A stretch of DNA of 33,293 nt from an uncultured Paracoccaceae bacterium (GCA_945952025.1 CAMFGW010000029.1:1-33293), one strand, 5' to 3'; positions 22,977 through 30,113 are shown, numbered from the stretch's first letter. Program-made: numbers and translations. The notes: generated by a model from the letters alone, not told the origin.

Positions 22977-23423
22977 ATGGCAGGGCCGACGCAAGTCACG
23001 GCGGCAATCATCCCGCCCCAGGCCAATGGGCCCGAGAGCCGTTGCGCGGCTGACCAGCGCCAACATGCGCCGGGTTCTGCGCCGCGCCCAGACTTTCAAC
23101 GGCGACTGAGAGGCATCCTGCGCATTCACCCCGTCTTTGCCCTTCTGGCGCTCGCGGCCTGCACGCCGGACCCGGGCCTTGTCGGCGTTCCGGGCATGCG
23201 CGTCGCGACCGCCGATCAGGTCAAGGGCTGCACCTACGTCACCAACATGACCGTGACGCCCAGCGTCTATGGCGTCCTTGCCGAGGAAGGCCTGCGCTAT
23301 TCCCGCAACCAGCTTCTGGACATGGCGCGCGGTTCGGGCGCCGATACGGTGGTGTTCGAGGTCACGCCCCCGGGCCAGCCGGTCTACAAGGTGAACGGCG
23401 TCGCCTGGCGCTGCGGGCGCTAG
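22977..23423 (+). CDS. DUF4156/RcsF-like lipoprotein, start uncertain
   Basis: The mature part starts at the lipobox LALAAC (ALLALAAC-TPDPG) and matches DUF4156/RcsF-like small lipoproteins: GMRVATADQVKGCTYVTNMT, an internal NQLLDMARGSGADTVVFEV, and a terminal Cys in VAWRCGR. Cys pairs probably form disulfides in the periplasm. The only ATG in frame (22977) has a perfect AAGGAGG 6 nt upstream. It places about 45 residues of odd, basic sequence before the hydrophobic core, far longer than a normal lipoprotein n-region. Alternatives near the core are only CTG, ATC or ATT. Either a rare start is used or the N-terminus is unusual. Convergent with the next gene, sharing CTAG. Confidence 0.7.
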   Translation: MAGPTQVTAAIIPPQANGPESRCAADQRQHAPGSAPRPDFQRRLRGILRIHPVFALLALAACTPDPGLVGVPGMRVATADQVKGCTYVTNMTVTPSVYGVLAEEGLRYSRNQLLDMARGSGADTVVFEVTPPGQPVYKVNGVAWRCGR

Positions 23424-24343
23424 TCGAGCGCCTTCAGCCGCAGCTTCTGCGCGGCCTCCAGAAGGCGCGGCTCGCGCAGGCGCCGGCCCGCGCTTTCCGC
23501 CGCCATCGCCGCAAGCCCGAACCGTCCGTCCGATTCGAGCCGCGCAAGCATCCGGTTCAGGTAGGGCAGGTTGCTGCGGCGCGCGCGATAGAAGGTCGCG
23601 AAAAGCCGCGCGTCGAAGCCGCCGGTCGCGGCCGACGACAGGATCGAATGCAGGATGTGCATCGACGACAGGCTGGCATAAAGATCCGCCCCGCCATGGC
23701 GCGCCGGGACCAGCGTGGTCCAGGGCCGCCGGAAGAGCGCGGCATGCATCGAATCGAGCGGCTGGTCGGGGTCGTGGATCACGAAGGCCTGGCCCGTGCC
23801 CTCGGTCATGTCGGGCGCGTAGCCATAGCGCGAGGTGAAATCGAGCCCGCGCCGGTCGGCAAAGCGGGGGTCCCAGCCCGCGACGGCCGGGTCCAGCGTC
23901 GCCTGCGGGTGAAGCGCGATCACCGTGGCGCCGGGCGCCGCGACCGAAAAGGCGGCGGCGGCATAGCCGCCCATGCCGGCGCCGAAAAAGACCACATGGT
24001 CGAACTGTTCGAAGAAGGATTCGTCGACCATCTCGTCAAAGAAGCCATAGACTGCCGGATCGCGATACCAGCGCGCCGCGTGTGAGATCAGGCACAGGTG
24101 CGACCAGCCGCGCATCTCTGCCACCGAAAGGCCGAAGGGCATCTGGTCGGGCTCTCGCTGCCGGATGGTCGCGGCGTTTTCGAAGGTGACGACCAGCGTC
24201 GGCGTTCCTGCGATGAAAAGGGCCGAATGATCCGCGCCGAGCGGCCGGTAAAAGCCGCCCTGCGCCCCTTCAAGTTCCAGTTCTCGCCGCCAGGCGGCGT
24301 CGGTCATCGCGCGCGTCGTGTCGTTCGTTGCCGCCCCCAGCAT
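23420..24343 (-). CDS. Alpha/beta-hydrolase-like protein without nucleophile Ser, function unknown
   Basis: A 307-residue protein. FEQFDHVVFFGAGMGGYAAA near residue 130 looks like the nucleophile elbow of alpha/beta hydrolases, but the central Ser of GxSxG is Gly (GAGMG). LHPQATLDPAVAGWD and SRYGYAPDM follow. I recall homologues in Rhodobacterales carrying the name phosphoadenosine phosphosulfate reductase. The sequence has none of that family's PP-loop or Cys motifs, so that name would be wrong. An AAGGGGG site precedes ATG 24343; further in-frame starts exist at 24415 and 24307. It lies downstream of, and in the same direction as, the glycosyltransferase gene, which may hint at a cell-surface role. 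No firm function. Confidence 0.75.
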   Translation of the reverse strand: MLGAATNDTTRAMTDAAWRRELELEGAQGGFYRPLGADHSALFIAGTPTLVVTFENAATIRQREPDQMPFGLSVAEMRGWSHLCLISHAARWYRDPAVYGFFDEMVDESFFEQFDHVVFFGAGMGGYAAAAFSVAAPGATVIALHPQATLDPAVAGWDPRFADRRGLDFTSRYGYAPDMTEGTGQAFVIHDPDQPLDSMHAALFRRPWTTLVPARHGGADLYASLSSMHILHSILSSAATGGFDARLFATFYRARRSNLPYLNRMLARLESDGRFGLAAMAAESAGRRLREPRLLEAAQKLRLKALD

Positions 24344-24458
24344 GCCAACCCCCTTGGCAGTAAGGCCAGCCCTGGCCCCCTTGGTGTCTATGGCCCCCCG
24401 CGCCCCCGGGCGCAAGCCTCGCCGGCGCCTGATCGACAGAGGGAGGGGCGTCGACCCA

Positions 24459-24486
24459 TTGTTTCAGGTGGGTTGTTTCAGGCGGG
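24459..24486 (-). repeat. 14-bp tandem duplication spanning the glycosyltransferase stop codon
   Basis: TTGTTTCAGGTGGG (24459-24472) and TTGTTTCAGGCGGG (24473-24486) differ at one base. On the coding strand each holds CCTGAAACAA; the first TGA met is the real stop. Confidence 0.9.
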
Positions 24487-25542
24487 CGGCCGGTCCGGTG
24501 GCAGGGGTTCGAGAGGCTCGCCGCGAAAGGCGCGGGCCATGAAGCCCGTCTCGGCACCGTCGAGCGGCCGGCTCGGCCCCGCCATCAGCATCTGGCCGAA
24601 AAAGCTCCGCCAGCGGTCGTCGGCCATCAGCTCGGCAAATCGGGTGCTGCGCCAGCCCACGGCCTGCTGGTGCAGCGCCGCAAGCGTCGGATCGGCTCGA
24701 AGTTCGGCGCGCAAGTGCGTGCAGGCGGGGAAGCGGCCGGCGAGCGACAGGTCGGACTCCTGGCACAGGTTGCGTTCGACGAAATAGGACAAATCGAACA
24801 TTTCAGCCTCGCGATTGGCCCTTCCACGATCGGATTTAAGCGCAAAATCCTGCATCGACCCCAGCGGGTAATGGCAGACCTGCGCCAGCGCGTAGTTGTC
24901 CTGGCCATAGTCTGAAAAGACCCGGCCCCGCACGAAAGACGCCGGCAGTTCGCGGCCCGATCCATCGACCCAGCGCACCGCGTCGAGCCGTTCCGGGTCG
25001 GGCGAGCGGGGGCGGTGAACGCCCGGTTTTCCCCAGGTGCCGTCGTTGCGGTAAAGCGTCTTGATCATCGCCGCCCGCCAAGGCCAGCCCATGACCCGGG
25101 GGGCGGCGCGGGTGAAGCGCAGGGGCACCGGCCGGTCCTCGAACGCGACCGCGCCGCCGTTGCCGAAGACCCGCCAGGACAGCGCGAACCCGTTCGCCTC
25201 GGGCCGCGCGGCGATCAGGTCGGCGATCCGGCCGCCGCCCATGTGGATCGTCAGATATTCATCGACGTCAAGGACCATCACCCAGTCGGCGCCAACCGTC
25301 AGCGGATCGGTCGCCGCCCGCTTCAAGGCCGCCCACTGCGGCCCCTCTTTCCATGGCCCGGAGTTCGGCAGGTGCCGCAGCCACCCCATGGCCTGCATCC
25401 GGCCGAGCATCCGGTCGGTGCCGTCGGTGCAATCGTTGGAAAAGACCAGGAAATCGGTAAATCCCAGCCAGCGGTGCCAGGCCAGCCAGTCGATCAGGAA
25501 GGAACCTTCGTTCTTGACCGTGGTGATCGCCAGAACCCGCAT
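24478..25542 (-). CDS. Family-2-type glycosyltransferase (Glyco_tranf_2_4-like)
   Basis: A 354-residue protein. The start MRVLAITTVKNEGSFLIDWL, then HRWLGFTDFLVFSNDCTDGT, is typical of the GT2/GT92-like domain found in many Rhodobacterales surface-polysaccharide enzymes. LDVDEYLTIH at residues 91-100 supplies the DxD metal/nucleotide-sugar site (Asp92, Asp94). The C-terminal half (YGQDNYALAQVCHYPLGSMQ) is family-typical but lacks a named motif. No signal peptide is seen; it is probably cytoplasmic or membrane-associated. The start overlaps the mazG stop by one base (TGATG). Donor and acceptor are unknown. Confidence 0.87.
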   Translation of the reverse strand: MRVLAITTVKNEGSFLIDWLAWHRWLGFTDFLVFSNDCTDGTDRMLGRMQAMGWLRHLPNSGPWKEGPQWAALKRAATDPLTVGADWVMVLDVDEYLTIHMGGGRIADLIAARPEANGFALSWRVFGNGGAVAFEDRPVPLRFTRAAPRVMGWPWRAAMIKTLYRNDGTWGKPGVHRPRSPDPERLDAVRWVDGSGRELPASFVRGRVFSDYGQDNYALAQVCHYPLGSMQDFALKSDRGRANREAEMFDLSYFVERNLCQESDLSLAGRFPACTHLRAELRADPTLAALHQQAVGWRSTRFAELMADDRWRSFFGQMLMAGPSRPLDGAETGFMARAFRGEPLEPLPPDRPPA

Positions 25543-26372
25543 CAGCCCGCCCTTTCCGCCGCCTTGGCCGCATCCCAGAGCGCATCCATCTCGGCCAGGT
25601 CGCTGTCTTCGGGCCGGCGCCCGTCACGCGCGAGTGCGGCCTCGATCGAACGGAACCGGCGGATGAACTTGGTATTTGCGCCCCTGAGTGCTGCTTCGGG
25701 ATCGACCTTCAGGTGCCGGGCCAGGTTCGCCACGACGAAGAGAAGATCGCCCATCTCTTCCGCGACCTCGTCCTGCGTCAGGCTGTCCCGCGCCTCGACC
25801 AGTTCGCGCGCCTCTTCGGCGATCTTGGCCACCACCTCGTCCGTCGTCGGCCAGTCGAACCCGACCCGCGCGGCGCGCGCCTGCAGCTTGATCGCCCGCG
25901 TCAGGCCCGGCAGGCCCGCCGCCACGCCGTCAAGGACGCCCGCTTCCGCCCTGCCTGCGCGCTCGGCCGCCTTCACCGCCTCCCAGTCGCGGGTCTGCTC
26001 GTCCGCGCTCTTGTCGCGGCTTTCCTCGCCGAAGACATGCGGATGCCGCGCCACCATCTTGTCGGACACGGTCGCCACCACATCGTCAAAGGCGAAATAC
26101 CCGGCCTCTTCGGCCATGCGGGCATGGTAGACGGCCTGAAACAGAAGGTCGCCCAGTTCGCCCCGCAACTCGTCCCAGGCCTGCCGGTCGATGGCGTCGG
26201 CGACCTCGTAGGCCTCTTCGATCGTGTAGGGCGCGATGGTCGCGAAGTCCTGTTCCAGGTCCCAGGGGCAGCCCGTCGCCGGGTCGCGGAGCCGCGCCAT
26301 GATCTCGACCAGGCGCTGGATGCCCCGGCCCTGATGCACCAGCCGGTCCGAGGCGGCGCGGTCCTTCGTCAT
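25542..26372 (-). CDS. mazG: Nucleoside triphosphate pyrophosphohydrolase MazG
   Basis: A 276-residue protein with two MazG domains. It cleaves NTPs to NMP and pyrophosphate, removing faulty nucleotides or modulating stress signalling. The first domain has CPWDLEQDFATIAPYTIEEA with the metal-binding EEAYEVAD (ExxE) near residue 52, and ELGDLLFQAVYHARMAEEAG (ExxD) near residue 72. The second repeats it less strictly (KIAEEARELVEA, EEMGDLLFVVANLARHLKVD). Length is close to the E. coli protein (263). It is divergent from the M20 amidohydrolase with 59 bp between, and coupled to the glycosyltransferase downstream. Confidence 0.94.
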   Translation of the reverse strand: MTKDRAASDRLVHQGRGIQRLVEIMARLRDPATGCPWDLEQDFATIAPYTIEEAYEVADAIDRQAWDELRGELGDLLFQAVYHARMAEEAGYFAFDDVVATVSDKMVARHPHVFGEESRDKSADEQTRDWEAVKAAERAGRAEAGVLDGVAAGLPGLTRAIKLQARAARVGFDWPTTDEVVAKIAEEARELVEARDSLTQDEVAEEMGDLLFVVANLARHLKVDPEAALRGANTKFIRRFRSIEAALARDGRRPEDSDLAEMDALWDAAKAAERAG

Positions 26373-26431
26373 TGCACATCCCCCCGAATTGGCGTCAGAC
26401 TTGCTAAACCGAAGCCCTTGGGGAAGTCCAC

Positions 26432-27592
26432 ATGCCTGTCCTGAACCGTATCGCCGCCCTCGCCCCCGACATGAAGGAATGGCGCCGCCACCTGCACACC
26501 ATTCCCGAGCTGAGTTTCGACCTGCACCAGACCTCGGCCTATGTCGCCGAGCGCCTGCGCGAGATCGGCGTCGACGAGATTCACGAGGGCATCGCCCGGA
26601 CGGGCATCGTGGCGATCATCAACGGGCAGGGCGACGGGCCGACGATCGGCTTGCGCGCGGACATGGACGCGCTGCCGATAAAAGAGATGACGGGCGTTGA
26701 CTATGCCTCGGGCACCCCCGGCAAGATGCATGCCTGCGGCCATGACGGACATACGGCGATGCTCTTGGGCTCCGCGAAATATCTGACCGAAACGCGCCGC
26801 TTCAAGGGTCGCGTCGCGCTCCTGTTCCAGCCGGCCGAGGAAGACGGCGGCGGCGGTCAGGTGATGGTGCAGGAAGGCGTAATGGACCGTTTCGGCATCA
26901 CTCAGGTTTACGGCATCCACAACGTGCCGAACCTGCCCTTCGGCCATTTTCACACGGCACCTGGCCCTCTGATGGCCGCAGTCGACACGCTGACGGTGAC
27001 GTTGAGCGGCCGGGGCGGCCATGCGGCCACGCCGCATGAGACGATCGACCCGGTCGTCGCCGTCGTCGGCATGGTCAGCGCCATCCAGACCATCCTGACG
27101 CGCAACATGAACCCGATCGAACAGGGCGTGATCTCGGTCACGCAGATCCACGCCGGGACCGTGTCGAACGTCATTCCCGAAACCGCGATGTTCCAGGCGA
27201 CGATCCGCAGCTTCGACCCGGACGTGCGGGCGATGTTCAAGGAGCGGCTCCATACGCTGATCGAGGGTCATGCGCTGGCCTACGGCGTGAAGGCCGAGAT
27301 CGACTATGACTGGGGCTATCCCGCGACGGTGAACGAGCCCGACAGCACAGCCTTCGCGGTCGAGGTCGCGCGCGAGGTGGCGGGCGAGGGTGCCGTCGAG
27401 CCCGAAGCGCCGCGCGAGATGGGGGCCGAGGACTTCTCCTACATGCTCGAGGCGCGGCCGGGGGCCTACCTTTTCCTTGGCACCGGGCCGGGCGCGGGGC
27501 TGCACCATCCGAAGTTCGACTTCAACGACGAGGCTGCCCCCATCGGCGCGAGCTTCTTCGCCCGCATCGTCGAGCGCGCGCTGCCGCTCTGA
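26432..27592 (+). CDS. M20-family amidohydrolase (hippurate/aminoacylase type)
   Basis: A 386-residue metal-dependent amidohydrolase of the M20D group, which includes hippurate hydrolases and N-acyl amino acid hydrolases. GLRADMDALPIKEMTG near residue 73 and MHACGHDGHTAM (residues 99-110, ligands Cys102 and His104) are the main motifs. FQPAEEDGGG near residue 132 carries the catalytic and metal Glu, VYGIHNVPN a further His, and GLHHPKFDFND near residue 357 the last His. The dimerisation insert LSGRGGHAATPHETIDPV is present. GGGGA lies before the ATG. No metabolic neighbours indicate the substrate. It is convergent with the LOG gene across repeats C and D. Confidence 0.9.
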   Translation: MPVLNRIAALAPDMKEWRRHLHTIPELSFDLHQTSAYVAERLREIGVDEIHEGIARTGIVAIINGQGDGPTIGLRADMDALPIKEMTGVDYASGTPGKMHACGHDGHTAMLLGSAKYLTETRRFKGRVALLFQPAEEDGGGGQVMVQEGVMDRFGITQVYGIHNVPNLPFGHFHTAPGPLMAAVDTLTVTLSGRGGHAATPHETIDPVVAVVGMVSAIQTILTRNMNPIEQGVISVTQIHAGTVSNVIPETAMFQATIRSFDPDVRAMFKERLHTLIEGHALAYGVKAEIDYDWGYPATVNEPDSTAFAVEVAREVAGEGAVEPEAPREMGAEDFSYMLEARPGAYLFLGTGPGAGLHHPKFDFNDEAAPIGASFFARIVERALPL

Positions 27593-27624
27593 CGCCGGGG
27601 CGCGGCTAGTCCGGGGGCCGGGGT

Positions 27625-27840
27625 GGCAGGGGCCGTCGACCCTGCCATGCGAAGGCCATGCCCTTTGTCCCCGCCGGTGGCCCAAAGGCCATCGGCCAGC
27701 GCCCGCCCCGCCATCGGCGGGCGCTTCCGCGCCCACCGGGGCAGGCGCCGGCCCATGGTGATCTGTGACATGGACGGTCCAGCGGCACCGACTCGCTTCG
27801 GGCGGGGAAACGCGATGCGTTTCCCGTTTCCGCCCTGCCC
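27625..27840 (-). repeat. Convergent-gap repeat element, copy C (216 bp)
   Basis: Full-length copy in minus orientation in the 525-bp gap between the M20 and LOG genes. Stem I is shifted but still perfect: GGGAAACGC-GAT-GCGTTTCCC on the plus strand. Stem II differs in sequence yet can still pair (CCGA/TCGG on the minus strand). The central block and inner GGTGGGCGC-GGAA-GCGCCCGCC hairpin are intact, stem V has one mismatch, and the end stem GGCAGGG/CCCTGCC is intact. It begins 33 nt after the M20 stop. Copy D follows 29 nt later in the same orientation. Confidence 0.9.
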
Positions 27841-27869
27841 GACGAGCCGCGATGGTCAACCGTGAGAGT

Positions 27870-28084
27870 GGCAGGGGCCGTTGACCGTGCCATGCCAAGG
27901 CTTCGTCCTTTGTCCCCGCCAATGGCCCCAAAGCCACCGGCCAGCGCCCGCCCCGCCCATGGCGGGCGCTTCGCGCCCACCGGGGCAGGCGCCGGCCTTT
28001 GTAGGTCTGTGACACGAAGGGTCCAGCTGCACGGTTCCCGCGACGGTCGGGGGAAACGCGGGTCGCGTTTCCTTTTCCCGCCCG
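27870..28084 (-). repeat. Convergent-gap repeat element, copy D (215 bp)
   Basis: Second unit of the tandem pair, in minus orientation, ending 33 nt before the LOG stop. Stem I is identical to copy A (GGAAACGCG-ACC-CGCGTTTCC). The central stem is intact with inner loop GAA. Stem V keeps pairing through two G-U pairs (CCGGTGGC/GCCATTGG). The end stem has one mismatch (GGCACGG). Stem II does not form. Its sequence differs enough from copy C to exclude a very recent duplication. Confidence 0.9.
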
Positions 28085-28117
28085 GGCCACGCCGCGCGAA
28101 CCGGGCGCCCGTCGCCC

Positions 28118-28684
28118 CTACAGAGACGCCGCCGAGAGCGCCGCCTCCAGACCCGCCACATCGTCCACAAAGGTCACGAAGTCCCGGACATTCGCCTCGG
28201 CGAAGCCTTCCGCGACGATATGGTCCAGAAGCGCGCGCAAGGGCGTCCAGTAGCCGCCGCTGTTCAGCACGATCACGGGTTTTGCATGCAGGCCCAGCTG
28301 GCGCCAGGTCAGCACCTCGAAGAACTCGTCGAGCGAGCCGGCACCCCCCGGCAGGACGACAATGGCGTCGCTGTTGACATACATGACCTTCTTTCGCTCG
28401 TGCATCGTCTCGGTGACGACGAAGGTGGTCAGGTCGCGCTTGCCGACCTCGCGCGACAGAAGGTGCGTCGGGATGACGCCGAAGGTGGCGCCGCCGCCGG
28501 CCTGCGCGGTGCGCGCAACCTCGCCCATCAGCCCCACATCGCCCGCGCCATAGACCAGCCGCCAGCCGCGCCGGGCGAGCATCGTCCCCGTGGCGCGCGC
28601 GGCCTCGGTGAACGCCGGGTCGCGACCCGGACGGGCGCCGCAATAGACGCAGACGGAAAAGGGCAGCGGGGATTTGGGGGGCAT
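28118..28684 (-). CDS. LOG-family protein (TIGR00730 Rossmann-fold; cytokinin riboside-phosphate phosphoribohydrolase type)
   Basis: A 188-residue Rossmann-fold protein. VCVYCGARPGRDPAFTEAAR at residue 10 and YGAGDVGLMGEVARTAQAGG near residue 48 are LOG features. VVLPGGAGSLDEFFEVLTWR near residue 109 carries the PGGxG(T/S)xxE motif with the catalytic Glu. The family hydrolyses nucleoside 5'-monophosphates such as cytokinin riboside monophosphate or AMP to base and ribose phosphate; older annotations call it lysine decarboxylase, which is not supported. The substrate here is unknown. It is divergent from the LysM gene with a clear promoter region between. Confidence 0.9.
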   Translation of the reverse strand: MPPKSPLPFSVCVYCGARPGRDPAFTEAARATGTMLARRGWRLVYGAGDVGLMGEVARTAQAGGGATFGVIPTHLLSREVGKRDLTTFVVTETMHERKKVMYVNSDAIVVLPGGAGSLDEFFEVLTWRQLGLHAKPVIVLNSGGYWTPLRALLDHIVAEGFAEANVRDFVTFVDDVAGLEAALSAASL

Positions 28685-28703
28685 GGGCAGCCTTACGGTT
28701 TCT

Positions 28704-28732
28704 TTGACCCCTGATAGCGGCGTTGCTATGGT
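28704..28732 (+). promoter_or_regulatory. Sigma-70-type promoter for the LysM protein gene
   Basis: TTGACC (28704-28709), exactly 17 bp, TATGGT (28727-28732). Both boxes fit housekeeping promoters well. The predicted start is near 28739, giving a leader of about 64 nt. Confidence 0.65.
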
Positions 28733-28802
28733 CGCTCAAGAACCCCCGCGCCGGGCCGTCAGAGCGCCGGGCAGGGTTCGGACCGATGCGAGGGGGCGCG
28801 GG

Positions 28803-30050
28803 ATGAGCGACGGGGCAGGGGACAGGCGTCCGGGTGGCGCGGGCGGCAACACGCGGCTTCTTCTGGGCGCGGGGCTGGGGGCGGTCGTGGGACTGCTGCT
28901 CTGGGCGCTGGTCCTGAAGCCGGGACCGACGGCACCGGGGGGCGAGGCTACATCGGCCACGACAGCGGCCACGACTGCGGCCACGACCGCAGCAAGCACG
29001 GCGAAAGCGGCCACAGATGCAGCCTCTAGCTCCGCCCCGGCCAGCACGGACACCGCCGCAACCACGGCACCCGCCCCGGCACCCGCACCATCGCCACCCA
29101 GCTTCGACACGGTGCGCGTCGATCCGAACGGCTCGGTGCTTGTCGCCGGCCGGGCCGATCCGGGTGCGAGCGTCGATCTGCGCGTCGACGGCACCACTGC
29201 CGGCACGGCGACGGCGGACGCCTCGGGCAATTTCGCCACCTTCCTCACCCTGCCGCCCAGCGACAAGCCGCGCGTCCTGTCGATGGTGACGCGCGGTGCC
29301 GACGGCGCCGAGGTGCTGGCCGGCGCCGACGTGGTCCTGCAACCGACGCCCGCGCCGACCGTGGTCGCGGCAGCCGCCGCGACGACGACAGCCCCGACAA
29401 CCGGCACAACGACTGCCACGTCGACCGAACCTGCCGCCGCCACCACGCCAACCGACACCGCATCCGCAGCCCCGACGCCAGAGGCGGCCCCTGCCGCACC
29501 GCTGGTCGTCGATGCCCAGGGCGTCTCCACGCTCGCCACCGGCAGCGCCACGTCGGACGTCAGGATCGGCACCATCGGCTATGACCAGGCCGGCGCGGTC
29601 GATGTGTCGGGCGAGGGGCGGCCGGACGGAACCGTCCGACTTTATGTCGATGAGGCGCTCGTCGCCACGCTGCCGGTCACGCCCGAAGGGCGCTGGCGCA
29701 CGAAGCTCAACTCGGTCGCGCCGGGCCTTCACACGCTCCGCGCTGACCAGGTCGATACGGATGGCAAGGTCCTGTCGCGCGCCGAAACCCCCTTCCAGCG
29801 CGAAGACCCCTCGCGCGTCGCCACTGCCGCCCCGACGCTGGGCGAGGCCTCCGGCGCCCCGGGCACCAAGCCCCGCACGCAGGCGCAGGTCGTGACGGTC
29901 CAGCCGGGCTTCACCCTCTGGGCCATCGCGCGCGACACCTACGGCAGCGGCGTCCTTTACGTGAAGGTCTTCGACGCCAACAAGGACCAGATCCGCAACC
30001 CCGACCTGATCTATCCGGGCCAGGTCTTCACCCTGCCGGACGGAGGCTGA
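28803..30050 (+). CDS. LysM-domain membrane-anchored protein with Ig-like repeats
   Basis: A 415-residue protein. It has an N-terminal transmembrane helix (TRLLLGAGLGAVVGLLLWAL) and an Ala/Thr/Pro-rich linker (about residues 48-105). A first beta-rich module (VRVDPNGSVLVAGRADPGAS) follows, then a second low-complexity linker and a second module (GAVDVSGEGRPDGTVRLYVD, then GRWRTKLNSVAPGLHTLRAD). The C-terminal LysM domain (VVTVQPGFTLWAIARDTYGS to YPGQVFTLPDGG) binds peptidoglycan. The plan suggests an inner-membrane anchor reaching to the wall; the modules resemble bacterial Ig-like folds. GAGGGGG precedes ATG 28803. An earlier in-frame start (28674) lies before the promoter and is rejected. 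The stop lies in an 11-bp tandem repeat. Confidence 0.88.
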   Translation: MSDGAGDRRPGGAGGNTRLLLGAGLGAVVGLLLWALVLKPGPTAPGGEATSATTAATTAATTAASTAKAATDAASSSAPASTDTAATTAPAPAPAPSPPSFDTVRVDPNGSVLVAGRADPGASVDLRVDGTTAGTATADASGNFATFLTLPPSDKPRVLSMVTRGADGAEVLAGADVVLQPTPAPTVVAAAAATTTAPTTGTTTATSTEPAAATTPTDTASAAPTPEAAPAAPLVVDAQGVSTLATGSATSDVRIGTIGYDQAGAVDVSGEGRPDGTVRLYVDEALVATLPVTPEGRWRTKLNSVAPGLHTLRADQVDTDGKVLSRAETPFQREDPSRVATAAPTLGEASGAPGTKPRTQAQVVTVQPGFTLWAIARDTYGSGVLYVKVFDANKDQIRNPDLIYPGQVFTLPDGG

Positions 30051-30077
30051 CGGGCGGCTGACGGGCGGCTGACGGGG
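30045..30077 (+). repeat. 11-bp tandem repeat (3 units) spanning the LysM-gene stop codon
   Basis: GGCTGACGGGC, GGCTGACGGGC, GGCTGACGGGG run without gaps. The first unit holds the true TGA; the other two place TGA in the other frames. Confidence 0.93.
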
Positions 30078-30085
30078 CGGCCCCC

Positions 30086-30113
30086 TTGCCCGAGGGGCCT
30101 TGCTTCGCTACAT
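30086..30113 (+). promoter_or_regulatory. Weak candidate promoter for prfB
   Basis: TTGCCC (30086-30091), 16 bp, CTACAT (30108-30113). It would start transcription near 30120 with a leader of about 22 nt. The boxes are imperfect, so this is tentative. Confidence 0.3.

Noticed and set aside
23420-24343. Naming this gene phosphoadenosine phosphosulfate reductase
   Set aside because: It lacks the PP-loop and cysteine motifs, which are clearly present in the true CysH at 7307-8113.
2131-28084. Repeat elements as protein-coding genes (recurring peptides such as GGRWPMAFGP in shadow frames)
   Set aside because: The peptides occur in different frames because of indels between copies, and start sites and ribosome-binding sites are not conserved. 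The similarity is at DNA level.
2131-28084. Repeats as insertion sequences
   Set aside because: No transposase gene, no clear terminal inverted repeats common to all copies, and no target-site duplications could be seen. A MITE origin is still possible.
27606-29732. 708-codon minus-strand frame running through repeats C and D, the LOG gene and the LysM gene
   Set aside because: A mosaic of shadow sequence; it crosses two gene boundaries and non-coding repeats.
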